Shown here: positions 20,758 through 33,629 of the stretch, in pieces
Layout: every line of letters starts with the position of its first letter
Position numbering within the stretch: position 1 is the stretch's first letter
DNA from: Enoplolaimus lenunculus
Taxonomy: Eukaryota; Nematoda; Enoplea; Enoplida; Thoracostomopsidae
Length of the DNA stretch: 64,000 nt
NCBI GenBank assembly: GCA_030248215.1
Contig: JASANG010002357.1
Span: forward strand, 56,481-120,480
Direction of reading: 5' to 3'
Notes under the pieces: model-generated
Told to the model about the DNA's origin: nothing
Database searches by the model: none
What the model saw: the letters and a program-made list of their open reading frames with translations, nothing else
Program-made: the position numbers and the translations under genes

Positions 20758-20922
20758 TCAGGTTCGATATGATGTAGAATGAATTTGCGGTTGCCGATAT
20801 CGCTGCCACACCGTAACGTAGAACAGTCGGCATAAAAACCAACCGCATTCAACAATTGAAATCATTGAAATTCCGATCCAAAACCCGATCTGTCCAGCCA
20901 TATCCGAGAGTAAATTGATTGG
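20758..20922 (-). CDS. Gene B exon 16 (TM2, selectivity filter, stop)
   Basis: 165 nt including TGA. Encodes PINLLSDMAGQIGFWIGISM then ISIVECGWFLCRLFY and a short tail (WQRYRQPQIHSTSYRT). LLSDxxGQxGxWIGIS and IVE are the family's TM2 signature; G-I-S is the GxS selectivity tract. The cytoplasmic tail after TM2 is only about 20 residues and has no PPxY motif. Confidence 0.97.
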   Translation of the reverse strand, partial: PINLLSDMAGQIGFWIGISMISIVECGWFLCRLFYVTVWQRYRQPQIHSTSYRT

Positions 20923-23900
20923 CTAAAAGAGATTTGATAATTGAGTGATTATTTAATTGTTTAAAATATCATTTTTGAGGATATGCGTTTCTAAATATAT
21001 AAAAAATACAACATTTGACAGAATCTTGTTTTCAGGTAAAACCCATATTTACGTAGCAAGTTCAACGGATGAATGCTTATACATACAAATTATTAGTTCA
21101 ATCAAATACTAAAGCCTAAGAAAACTTTCGAAACGACAACCACGCACAGCTTGCAACTGCGATTTGTAAACTCCTAATTTCACCCTATAATACTGTAGTG
21201 ACCCGAATAAGATGGGAAGAGGTCCCCATTTTGAGTCCCAGTCAAATAAAAGTTTGTATCCCTAATAAGAGTCCGTAACTGGATAGACACTGTTAATGCT
21301 AATTAGAGTCCATATATTCCAATTCAATTGCAGTGCACGAATAACTCCAGGACCATATAAAGTTGAGTTCGAAACTTTAGAGCATAGTTCTCCACAAGCT
21401 TAGGCATAGACTCCGGACTAGGTTTAAGCTTAAGTTTTGGAAAAGGCTTTGCTAAGCCTAAACACAAATTTTGTCTGCTACTTTGCCTAAGTTTAACCGT
21501 GATCCTATAAGTGTAAAACGTAAACCTAAACTCCAAATCCCGGGAGTCAGGAAGGCTCAGACCCTACGAGAATTCTGGCTTCCCAGAAAAGTTTCACTTC
21601 GCTTGAGATGTATCTGAAATTTTTGTATGCCTCTCCAAAAAAATCGGTTCGCCGTAGTAAGGTGAGCTGGCTACAGGCCTGGGGAAACTGCAGATTACCC
21701 CTAAAATGTTACAAACTAAATACTTACCGCGTAGGCAAGACTTTCGACCATTTCAACTGTCATTAATTGTTCGAAAAATACTTCGACTATTTGGGCGGTT
21801 GTTCTAAATAATCAAAAAACATACTTTAAGTAAAAGTGACCAGTATAACAAAAACCACCCCCCGAACTATCCTGTCGGGAGGGGTCTTGGTGTATACTGG
21901 GTTACTTTTTTGAGTGAAAATTTGACTATAAAAACTCATGCGTGTACAGATAGAAATATTATGAAAACGTCGTTAGCGCAGGGTATTTTCTAGTTTGTGG
22001 AACCTGGAGCAATCCACAGGGTAAAGCGCCTGAGAATATGTGTAGACATGTTTTACACTCCGAACGAGGCACTGAGCTTAGTTTCAAACTTTGGCCCATG
22101 TGTGGCGTAACGTTTTTCTGCGAGACTACAATACAATGAGCTAAAGTTTTGGACTAAGTTTTTGCTTAGATTTAGGATTAAGTTTAGGCCTACGCTTAGG
22201 TAAAACATCATCCAGGCTCTTAGGTTTAGAGTTAGGGATATGCTTATACCACTGCTACGGCCCTGTTCCATACATTGGCTCAAACTTTTAAGCTTTTTTG
22301 TAAGGCGATTCCATTCATTTAATTAACGTTATCAGTTCAGAAGTTGCGGCACCTTGGCGCATTAGGGAAACTTTCTGAAACTCAATTTCTCCAAATCAGT
22401 AGTTAGAAATTGCAAAATTTGTGGTGAAAATATTTTGACTCAAGTTTTTGGAATTCAAAATTTAAACGACGTGTGACCATAACTGATATTAGTTGATATT
22501 TAATTGTGACAATACAGCTGCTTATGTATATATTTTTGAACGAAAAAGCTCCTAGTAGGGGCATATTCGAGAGGGTCAAGCCGAAATTTGTGGGCACACA
22601 AGAAATAAACTACTATAAACAGGATTCATAATAACCTTTTATAAGTTCTATAGGTCAAAAAAGTTTTGCCCGAAATTATTCCTTCCCGAAGTATAATCCT
22701 GGTTACGCCCTTTTTCCAGCTTCTGCATTTATCACTATTGATTGCGCAATGTTATCCTTTCTGTAATTGCTGTGTCGCATGTTACTTGGAGCGAATAACC
22801 GTTTTTTCGCAAAACCATAATGTAGTAAGCTTAAGCTTTACACTAAATTTTATTTAGGCTTAGGTTTAGTTATAGGCAGACGCTTAGGCTAGGTTTAGGT
22901 TTACGCTTGACAATATGCTTAAATTTCTGTTACGCCATTTAACGCGACATTTACCATTTGTTTTGTGTTGAACACAATATGTTCTTCGTTAGCACTGCTT
23001 GGTCTATATGCGAAAGTTTTGATGCATGGCAATTGGGTGAATTTTGGCCAAATAGCTAACTTTTAAACGACCTATATTGAAAAGCAATCAGGTTCCATGG
23101 GCGTAGCTAGGGGGTTAGATGTCAATCCCCTCCTCTTTCGGATTTTTGAACAAAGTTTTTTCACACACAGTTTCAGTTTGCAACACAAACCTCCCTTTCC
23201 GAAACTTTGGCTAATGTAAAGAATAGGGCAGTGACAGTAGTATAAGCATATTCCTAAGCGTAATCATAAGCTTAAATCTAAACGTAAGTGTAAGGATATG
23301 CCTATTTCTAAGCATAAGCTGAAGGCTAAACTAAAGCAAGAAAATTATTCAAAAGTTATGCTTACTCTATCTCGTGGGAAAACGTTCCGTTCGTGATTTA
23401 TGCATGGGTCAAAAGTTTTATAGAACTTAGTTCACCTTTCCCGAATCCTGACTACGCCCAATGTTAGGCTTTTAGGTCAAAATTTTAATTTAAGAATTAA
23501 AAAACTTCTTACTGTCCAGTTGTATCGCATAACTGCAACGACGAATCACATTTGTTTTCCCAGTTCGACATCGAAATTGTGACCGCAAATTCGGAAGTTC
23601 TATAAATTTCAAAAACGCAAGAAATCAATTAATTCATGTCAGTTAGTCATTGGTCGAGTTGAATTTGCTACTTGCGTAGACAAAGTAATTTAACCAGCGG
23701 AACAAGTATGGCTTGGTCATTGGCTAAACTAGTAAATGCTTAGAACATCAAGACAGAGAAACCTAGAGAAACTTACCGGTTTACGGTAGAATATCAAATT
23801 GCCAGTCATCAATCAACATACACTGTAAAATTCCAATCAGTTGATTAATCAATCCAAACAAAAAACTGATAATTTTCGGTTAATTCTGACTAACTCACTC

Positions 23901-26900
23901 TGAGTTGAATTAATTCCGAGTGAGTTTTTAATTAACTCGGAATGAATCGATCAATTCAGAATTCTGAGTTTTGAATGACCTAATTCAGGAGATAGGTTTT
24001 ACAGAATACAGAACTTTTAGTAGATTTAACTTATTCTGAATTAATTAATCAACTCACCTAGAATTAAATCAATTCACAGCAAGATGATGGTTAAAATAAG
24101 TCAGAAATACCCAGAAATAACTAATTTGTTCTACGAGTTGATTAAAATCAACTTATCAGAATTTTACAGTCTGAAACATTAATATCAAGATTTTCTCCGT
24201 AATTTTTTTATTTTACTTCCACGTCAGTAAATTGAACCAATGTATAGAACAGGGTTGTAACCGTAGTATAAGCATATTCCCAGGGTCGTCCGCAGATAAT
24301 TATATTTGGGGGCGCACCGAATATTTTGGGGAGCACTACAATTGCAATTCGAGATAGTTGTACTTTCAGACCAAGCCTATTTGGCGGAACCATTCAAAAT
24401 TGGAGGGCACGGCCCGCCATTGCCTCCCTCCTGTGGGGACGCCCTTACATTTTCCTAAGCATAAGTATAAGCCTAAGCGTAAGCGTAAGAATGAGCTTAT
24501 ACCTAGGCCTAAGCAAACAAAATTAGTCTGTAACTTAAACTTACACTTTTACACCCGCCCTGAAAAACGTTCCACCCCTGATATTTACATGGGTAGCAAA
24601 ATGTGTATTTTTTTCGAGGGTCTACTTACGTGCATGGTGGCCGACATAAAGCACAAACATTTTCTTCATCGACATGCTTGTGCGTAGTTGCATTAACAAC
24701 ACATTCGTCTGAAATCATTAAATTTTGAAATTTCTGGGTCGACTTATTTTTGGTCCATTTTTAGCATATTTTAAAATCGAATAATTTATTAATTAACCCT
24801 TTCTCACATGAATATTTCCTAGTTCCCCTGAGATCTACTTTTATGCTAGGATTCGAACTCAGGTGACTGGAGTGGGAGGCGTATACCATCACCACTCAGC
24901 TATAGGAGCTTGACGCTCGAGCCCGAGGGGGCTCTCACGTCTTGTGGTGATTTAGTACTATGTATACGTGTTGCAAGTGTTAAACACGGTGCGATATACG
25001 TTATTTAACGTATATACACTGCGCTTAGTTGCCTATAGGCAACTCAATGTGAGAAGGGGTTAAACTAAGAGTGGATGATGCATACTAACAAGAGTATGTA
25101 ACTGGGTACATTCTGTGTAGAAAAGAATGTACCCGTCACATGTTGCGGTTTTGGCCTACCCCCTGTATTTAGAGGGGGGTACAACCTATGCGAACTATGA
25201 CACTTTGTCAATCCGGCAACAAATTGCTCCACTTATAATTTAATTTAGGGTTATTGCATGTGACAGCGACCCCCCTCTAACAAGCGAGTGTCGGCAAAAA
25301 ACGCCACGTCCGATGGTATATACATTTTGTATCATACGGAACCCAACGAGTTGCACACTCTGTATCATGCACTCTTGATTAAACTAAAGAAATGGCTAAG
25401 CAAATATTTATAAAAAAATTAACCAAATTGTTTTGAAACCGGACACGGCCGCGCGTTGTCGATCGTAGGATATTGAGGGTCAACACAGTTGCACGCTTTT
25501 AAAATTCGATTTTGCCAGCATGTTCGTAAACAACCCTAAAATTTAAACTTTAAACTTCATTTCAATTTTGGGCTGACGAGATCACATGTGTGTAGCACTT
25601 ACTAGTACTTTAGTGAAAAGCGTTCAAATTGGTATGAATACTACTTAGGATTGCGCTATACATTTATTGACGTTCGGCGCCGTCCGACACCATGCGTCAC
25701 TCGTACGGCGCCGTTCGTCATCGCGTGTCGCCGTCAGGCGCCGTCCATCACCTGCACGGCGCCGTCCGTCAACGTGCTGCATCGTACGCAAATAACTCAC
25801 ATACGATAACTTATTGTACGAACAGTAACGGAACGCACGCTGACGGACGGCGCCGTGCGGGTGACGGACGGTGACGGACGGTGTCGGACGGCGCCCGACA
25901 TACTCATTTCACCCTGCGGATGTATTTGGCGTAAATTGGCACCGGATATCTAAATATCCGGACATATCTGATATATGCCGATTGTCGGTATATCAGAAAT
26001 GATTTTAGTCAACTAAGAATATACAATAAATGCAATTTTTTACCGATTCCATACGCACTGTTATGTACCAAATTTTTATAAAAAGCTTCAAAAAACCCTC
26101 AACCTGCTCTGAAACTGTTTTAAGCTAAATATTCAGATATGAAAAAATATCCGATGCCCACCACTAGTGTACGCCGTCAACTATATTAAACCTAAACTAT
26201 TTAGACAAAAAAGTCAACTTACTTCAAGCGTGTAGCTGCCATTGTAAGCGTACGGAGGCAAATAGTTTTTCTGCTTGACTGTGTCAATACATGAGGTTTT
26301 CGGTATTGGCAAGTTTCGGCGAACTGTCTGTGTTTAAATTCAAACCAACAACATTAAGGAAAGTCCCGCTAATTTAATAAATATTAACCCTTTCTCACAT
26401 AGAGTACACGATAGGCAACAATTGCAACGGCCTTGGAACCACAATTATACACACAGTTTGTTTTTCTGAAACCCTGCATAAATACGACTTAAAACGTAAC
26501 GTGCTAAGTAATCACATACCCATTTTGTCATTTTTAAAAGCGTACTTAAATTAAGTAAACACTTAAGTCGCTGAATAAATTTAATAGACTACAAATTAAC
26601 CAACCTTTCAGGTATACTAAATATTGGTGTAATTGAAAATATACTCATAGTGCCTCCTTAAAATACACAAAATTACATATCACTCTAGTATTATGGCAAT
26701 GGCTGACATTTGGCGTTTTTTTATTTTTGCTCATAAATTTAAGTATTTACCTAATACGCCGCGACTTCAATAATTAATTACAAATGATTACTTAAGTATA
26801 ATCAGCCACTGTGCAGTATTTCAACATACATAGGCGTAAAGTGTGTTGCTTGCGAGACTCCTGGGTTCAAATCTCAATATATTGTTGGGATCTCTCATGT

Positions 26901-29900
26901 ATGATTAAAAATATAAATGCGTGAAAACATTGAACATAATTAGCTTACTTAAATTAGGAGACTTTCAAAAAAGTATGAATAACCGCATCGCCGGCTATAA
27001 AACAAAATGTGTTTGGCTCGGTCTCAAAAACGTTTAATTCAAATTAGCTTTTGAAAGCTAATAAGCTTAGGCTTAGGCTTAGGAACGAAATAATAACTAA
27101 CGTCATTGTTACCTTTTTGACGTTGAATGAACTGATTGTATTTGCGAGAACATTGTATCCAAAGACATCCGGAAATGGTTCATCGTTGTTGTCGTGGATT
27201 AGAATGCGGGCACCTTGATGTGATACCATTGGCAAATATTCGCTTTTGTTTGTGTTCAATTTAAATCGCAGTCCTATAAATGAGATAGAATCAGTACCGG
27301 AAGACTTGCTCAAGGTAACAATTATGAAGAAAGATGTTTGCTGGCACAAATATTGAGACGGTGCAAAGGTATCATGTAATTTGTGTAACGATTTTTCGAC
27401 AGAGATTTTTCAAATTTCAAGGTTTATGACAAACGTCAGTAGACAACGACTTTCAGTTCAGCAAAATAGTAAATGCTTGCCTCAAAGTAAAGCTTAACTA
27501 ATTTGGCCAATGTAAAAATCAGCGGCGGAACGTTTTTAGGTTTAATGCTTATACTACTGTTACGGCCCTGCTCTATACATTGGTCAGCGACTTACGTACC
27601 ATAAAGTGAACCTGCTCGAACGGCATAGTAAGATGCTCCACGTCCGCCGTTAAACGTATAACAGTTACCATACTTGTAGTTTGACTGATACGACCACGGA
27701 GATAGCATACTACAATAAACATTAATATTCTCAAATGTGTATAGCACCTATCGTTCGCTGGCGATAATATTTCAATATGTATATATAATGTTGCTGAAAT
27801 GAATTCGCATGTTTTATGAATTTTCAGCACGGCTGGGTCGGTGGACTGGATACGTCCCCCTCCATACTCAAGATCCGCGGCTGTGGTGCTCTAACGAAGA
27901 TCACAGTTTAAGCGGATGGTTTGTAAAAAAATTGAACACGTGAAATAATGGTTTAAAGTTAAATTTGAATTAAAATACAACCCACTTCTCGTCTTCGCAT
28001 GCACTAGCGTTGAATGAACACTGTGTGATTAGTTCATGTTTACGATAGCCTAATTTAGTACGTTTCGCGGATCCGAGTTGAGATATTTTTTGGTTAATAC
28101 TGGCAGTCGCCTGGGCCTGTTTTGCCAACGGATCTTTTGCTGTCTGAAATGATTTCGTAGCTAAAAAATATTAGCTTTTACCGCAATGGTAAAAATACAT
28201 ACATGAAATATAATTTTACAATGATTTGTATTAAGTAGAAATAAATCTTGTACTTGTTCTGAATTCGCCTTACTAATGCACTATTCTCAATAAGGCGAGT
28301 GTGCTGAGTGTTGAAAATAACTTTGCCAATTTCCGATATGGGTTTTATTTTGATACAGCTAGTGCGAAATTGATATGATCATTTGAACGTATATGGAAAT
28401 GGTAAACTGAATGTTCATGGCGTTTAAGAAATTGAATTTAAAATATTAATAATCAAGTTTCTTTTTGTGTATTTTTAACTTTAAATAAACAGTAAATTGG
28501 TTTTTCAAACATTACTGCAAACGAATAATTCAACTTTGTACATTTCTAGCGAAACCGGAACAGTGAAATTTGAAAATTTTACCTGAAATCCAAACGCGAT
28601 GGGCGTTTCGGTTGAAGCTGAAAAACATTTAAAATTTGACTAAAGTTTAAATAAAATTCAATTCAAATTTTTTGTCTAATATTTAATTTCCTACATTCGA
28701 ATCAACGAAAGTCGACACATTTACAACTGTGCATGGCGGTAGCATTAAAGAACCGCTTTGAACGTTCAACTTAAAATTTAAAAAATTTTAACCAACCGGA
28801 ATCTCTCAGGTTGGAGATAATTTCAACTTGTCGTTTGCGACATTCGCAAAATTATAGCGAATGCACAAAAATCTGTATGCAACTTTTCTTTACATAGAAC
28901 AGTTACGTTTATGTCCTAATTAATATTGTGAACAAAGTGATGCTGGAAAGTTGCCCAAAATAAGCACAAGAGACAGATTTATGGTTGCGCTATACTCCAC
29001 GTCCGGCGGCATCAATCACCGTGCGTCTCCCGTACGGCGCCGTCCGTCACCATCCGTCACTCGTACGGCGCCGTGCGTCGCCATCCATCACCCGTGCGGC
29101 GCCGTCCGTCACTGTTCGTCATCCGTACGGCACCGTCCGACACTATGCGATTTGCGTACGATACCGCTCGGTGACGGAGGGCGCTGCACGGTGACGGACA
29201 GGTGTCGGTCAAGAAAAGTATAGAAAACCCTTAATATTGTCACCGCTCTCGGATGGCGACTCCTATATTTGCTCTTGACAACCTTCAAAGGGATATGTGT
29301 TGTATGTACAAAAGAATGTTTTTGAAAGACTTTGTGAAATGGGAAATTCTAAGCTAGGATTTAACATTTAGAAACGCCCTGGTTTTCATGGGGTTGTTTC
29401 CATGTATAAGCCCGTTGGCTTGCATGCTAATATTAGGCTAAAAGCTGGTATATATACCCTCTTGTCGGGCATTATTGCAGCCATACGGTAATTCTACTGT
29501 GGTACTGTATTGACCCGAATAAGAGGGGGTCCCCATTTTTAGTCCGGATCAATAGGAGTCCGTATCCCTAATAAGAGTCCGTAAGCGGATATAGTCTCTA
29601 AACCCTAATTAGAGCCCATAAATGTCAATTAACCCTAATTGTACCGCATAAATGACTCCAGGGCAAAATAATATGAGTTCGAAACTTTAAAGCGTACTTA
29701 AATTTTCAAAGTACATTCCTAAGTATAACCTAGTATTATCGCTCAAGCTATTGACACATGACAAATAAACGTTTAATTTAACGGATAATTGCAGTACCGG
29801 ATATATATCAGTAACGAAGGGTGGCAGAGCGTGGGTTAAAAATAAATAACAGTCCGTAACCGAATAACAAGGGGGAGAACCCTCTGGAGAAGCTAAATGT

Positions 29901-32900
29901 ATGCAAAAATATGCCAAACCCGGCCGTTTGTGTAAGCATTACAACTAAATCAACACTCATTTACGTTATAAACAGCCACATTGTGGTAATTATTACTGAT
30001 GTACCGACAATGTTCACCTGAAGTTGTCATCTTCGGTGTTGTACTCTGAATCGCCAGAGTTTGTTCTTTACCAACGTCCCATTTGCAAAAATTTTCTTCA
30101 CATGGCTGTAAATTACAAAAAAAGATATGATTTGAGCTTGTGCTTGCTGGGTTGATTTCGAAAAATACCGACCGGTAAAATCTAAATACTAAAACGGACA
30201 ATTTTAAAGACGAGGGCAGTATTAACAGTGTTTCAGCATATTTCTAAGTCTAAACGTCATCAAAACAAATAGTCTACAGTTTAAGCTTCTAAGTCTAAAC
30301 TCAATTGAAACAAATAGTCTACAGTTTAAGCTTCTAAGTCTAAACCTAATCAAAACAAATAGTCTACAGTTTAAGCTTCTAAGTCTAAACCTAATCAAAA
30401 CAAATAGTCTACAGTTAAAGCTTCTAAGTCTAAACTCAATTAAAACAAATAGTCCACAATTTAAGCTTCTAAGCCTAAACCTAATCAAAACAAATAGTCT
30501 ACAGTTTAAGCTTTTAAGTCTAAACCTAATCAAAACAAATAGTCTACAGTTTAAGCTTCTAAGTCTAAACTCAAATAAAACAAATAGTCTACAGTTTAAG
30601 CTTCTAAGTCTAAACCTAATCAAAACAAATTGTGTACAGTTTAAGCACTGAAGTCTAAACTCAATTAAAACAAATAGTCTACAGTTTAAGCTTCTAAGTC
30701 TAAACCTAATCAAAACAAATAGTCTACAGTTTAAGCTTCTAAGTCTAAACCTAATCAAAACAAATAGTCTATAGTTTAAGCTTCTAAGTCTAAACTCAAT
30801 TAAAACAAATAGTCCACAGTTTAAGTTTGTAAGTCTAAACCTAATCAAAACAAATAGTCTACAGTTTAAGCTTCTAAGTCTAAACCTAATCAAAACAAAT
30901 AGTCTACAGTTTAAGCTTCTAAGTCTAAACTTAATCAAAACAAATAGTCCACAGTTTTAAGCTTCTAAGTCTAAACTCAATTAAAACAAATAGTCCACAA
31001 TTTAAGCTTCTAAGTCTAAACCTAATCAAAACAAAGTCTACAGTTTAAGCTTCTAAATCTAAACCTAATCAAAACAAATAGCCTACAGCTTAAGCTTATT
31101 ACTTCAGCGGTTCAGCGGAAAATGGTCCGGTCGTTATCAATACATGGTCCGCCTACTGCTAATATCCTGAACCTAGGCGTGAGTCTGAGCATGTGATAAT
31201 GCAATAAAAACTGTGGAAGGGTGAATACTTTCCCTTAATTTACACTAGTGTACGGGACGAGGGGGCGAGAGTAACCAAAACAAATTGCAAACAACCAACC
31301 TGGCATGCATAACGTCCACTAACTTCACACATACACTTGTGAGGTCCATTCTCTTGAGAAATACACCTTTCAAAAGTTCGATCGCATTGGCAAGTTCCGA
31401 CAATTGTAGTCAAAGTTATACGCTTTTTGCGTTTAAGTACAAAACTTTTCGGTCTCCGTTGTTTGACCGCGGACAAATGGCGCTTATTGCGGGAACCAAC
31501 CGTGCCAGATTGAGCACCTGATTTTTGAGCAGTCGAGTAGAGATTAACCTGAAACAAACATACCTTGGTTTTATCTTAATTCATTAGTTCGAAACATTAA
31601 TGGATTACACAACACTGTTGTGCATATTCAGCATTGTTTTGCGCAGTTCCAGCTGTGACATTTTCAACTTAGACGCCGCTGTGAAATGTTTTGTTCAAAT
31701 TTCATACAGTAAGACAAAAGTCACTAGTAATTTTGTGCACAGCCAAACTTATAATTGTTTAATTTAATATTTTCTCTACCAAGCCAATCACAATTGCTAT
31801 TTTAGAATGAGCGTACCTAATTTTTTTAAATAAGTGATACGCTCTATAAGTTTCGAATATTTTTTGCGTTTCAAATTCATACCGGTTTAAAACCCCCTGA
31901 CAATAAACCCGAAAGGGATTGACAGCTGAACCCCCAAATCGGCAAGACCATTGTACAGAAACACACCATATAGCGTAGTTCTTCGTTCTTCATCACTTCT
32001 GACATTTTGAAAGGACTCAACGAGCAAACTGTTACTGCTGGAAATAGCAAACTTGCATAACGAACCTGAAACGTGATTGGTATAAGTTCGGAGAAATGTC
32101 TGTATAGCAGTAAAGAAAATTATGAGAAAATTAAGCTGACACGCAATCATGGCTTCACTATAGTATTTGCGGCACTCTTGTAGTTTACCCCAAAGTGGAA
32201 AAGTCACACAAAGTTTACATTTCCCGTACTCACACGTTTTGGGCAAAAACTAATTTCTAGCAAGAAATTAGTTGCTAAACGAACACAGAAATTTCCAGCC
32301 AGCGGCTGAACCAAACTAAACTTGCGGAAAATCGCGTAACTACGTTACGCAAAATACGACTCCCAGTCGTCCAGCATATTCTCCAACGAAATAAACCCAA
32401 AACGAAAAATGCGTTAACTCCGTGAAGACAACGTCAACCGACAAGCAACAAAACAAGACAAAAACTGATAACACGAAAAACGCAACGTAAGCCAAAACAG
32501 TAGCTGGCAAATATTTAACATGAAAAACAAAAATTCTGCATCTAGAAATAAGAATCACTCCACTTTTAAATCCATTCCCAAAATAAACAAAAAATGGTCA
32601 ACATATTCGCATTTTCTCACACCACGTTTCTTACATCATGACGTCCCTTGTCATGGATTGTTCAATGTCACCAAAAATATCATGTACACAATAAGAAACC
32701 CAGCACCGCCTATCTTCATTCAACCTATGTTTTTCACCGAACTAAACCCATACACCGTCTTTGATGACACGCAAAAAATGACTGATCACACGCTCACTGC
32801 TTGCCACGTGAAACACTACGCCTACCACGCGACTCATGGCGTGACCGTTGCCAACTATCTCGTTCTGTTGTCGTCGTTGATGTGGAGCTTCATCGCGTTC

Positions 32901-33573
32901 TCGTATGCGTTCGCGTACTCCACGTTGCGTCATCAAGAAACGTTACCTTCGTCGCCAATGTTATGACGTCATGTTTTTACCGCGATACATTCTAGTCCTC
33001 CGAATGAGGTGACAGTTCGTAGTAACAACACGGGCTGCGAAATCTTCACCCGCCGTCTTGCTCAGACGACTGTTTGCTACCCAAGTATTCCGGATTATGG
33101 GCTGTCTGCCTGCTATCCTATTCATCAACGTCTTCCGCTTAATCAACCTCTTCTTCTATATCGTCAACCTAACCACATAGTATCTTTCCGTTCCCGCAAC
33201 TTGTCCCCATCTGGTTCGTTTCGAAACTCGTTCATAATACGCACCCTTAGTTCGCGAAATTTGCGCGCGCGATTCCCGTGACGCCAGCCAGAACGGAAAC
33301 CCCGCGCCGCGCGCCCCACGCACGGCGCCCCCCGCCCACCCCCCCCCCCCCCGCCGCCGAAAACCCCCCCCCACCAAAACAAACGAACCCACACACCCCG
33401 ACACACCCCAAAACCCCGGCCCCCCCCCACGAAACCACAAGACCAACCCCCCCCCCCCCCCCCCCCCCCCCACCCAACCCACCCCCCGCACACGCACCCC
33501 CCCCCCCCCACACCACCCCCCAACCCCACCCCCCCCCCCCCCCCCCCCCCCCACACACCCCACCCCCCCCCCC

Positions 33574-33629
<56 letters not shown>

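Noticed and set aside
24843-24935. Functional tRNA gene on the minus strand
   Set aside because: A- and B-box-like motifs are present, but I could not pair a full cloverleaf, and the segment is enclosed by transposon-type inverted repeats.
25692-25874. Short frames in GC-rich sequence (also 28951-29223)
   Set aside because: They read through the arms of the GGCGCC foldback; there is no splice or domain support.
30222-30938. 238-residue minus-strand open frame
   Set aside because: It is the translation of the 45-bp minisatellite; the periodic RLRSLNCRLFVLIRF peptide follows from the period being a multiple of three.
30238-31097. CRISPR-like regularly spaced repeat
   Set aside because: Units are contiguous with no unique spacers and lie in an intron of an animal gene.
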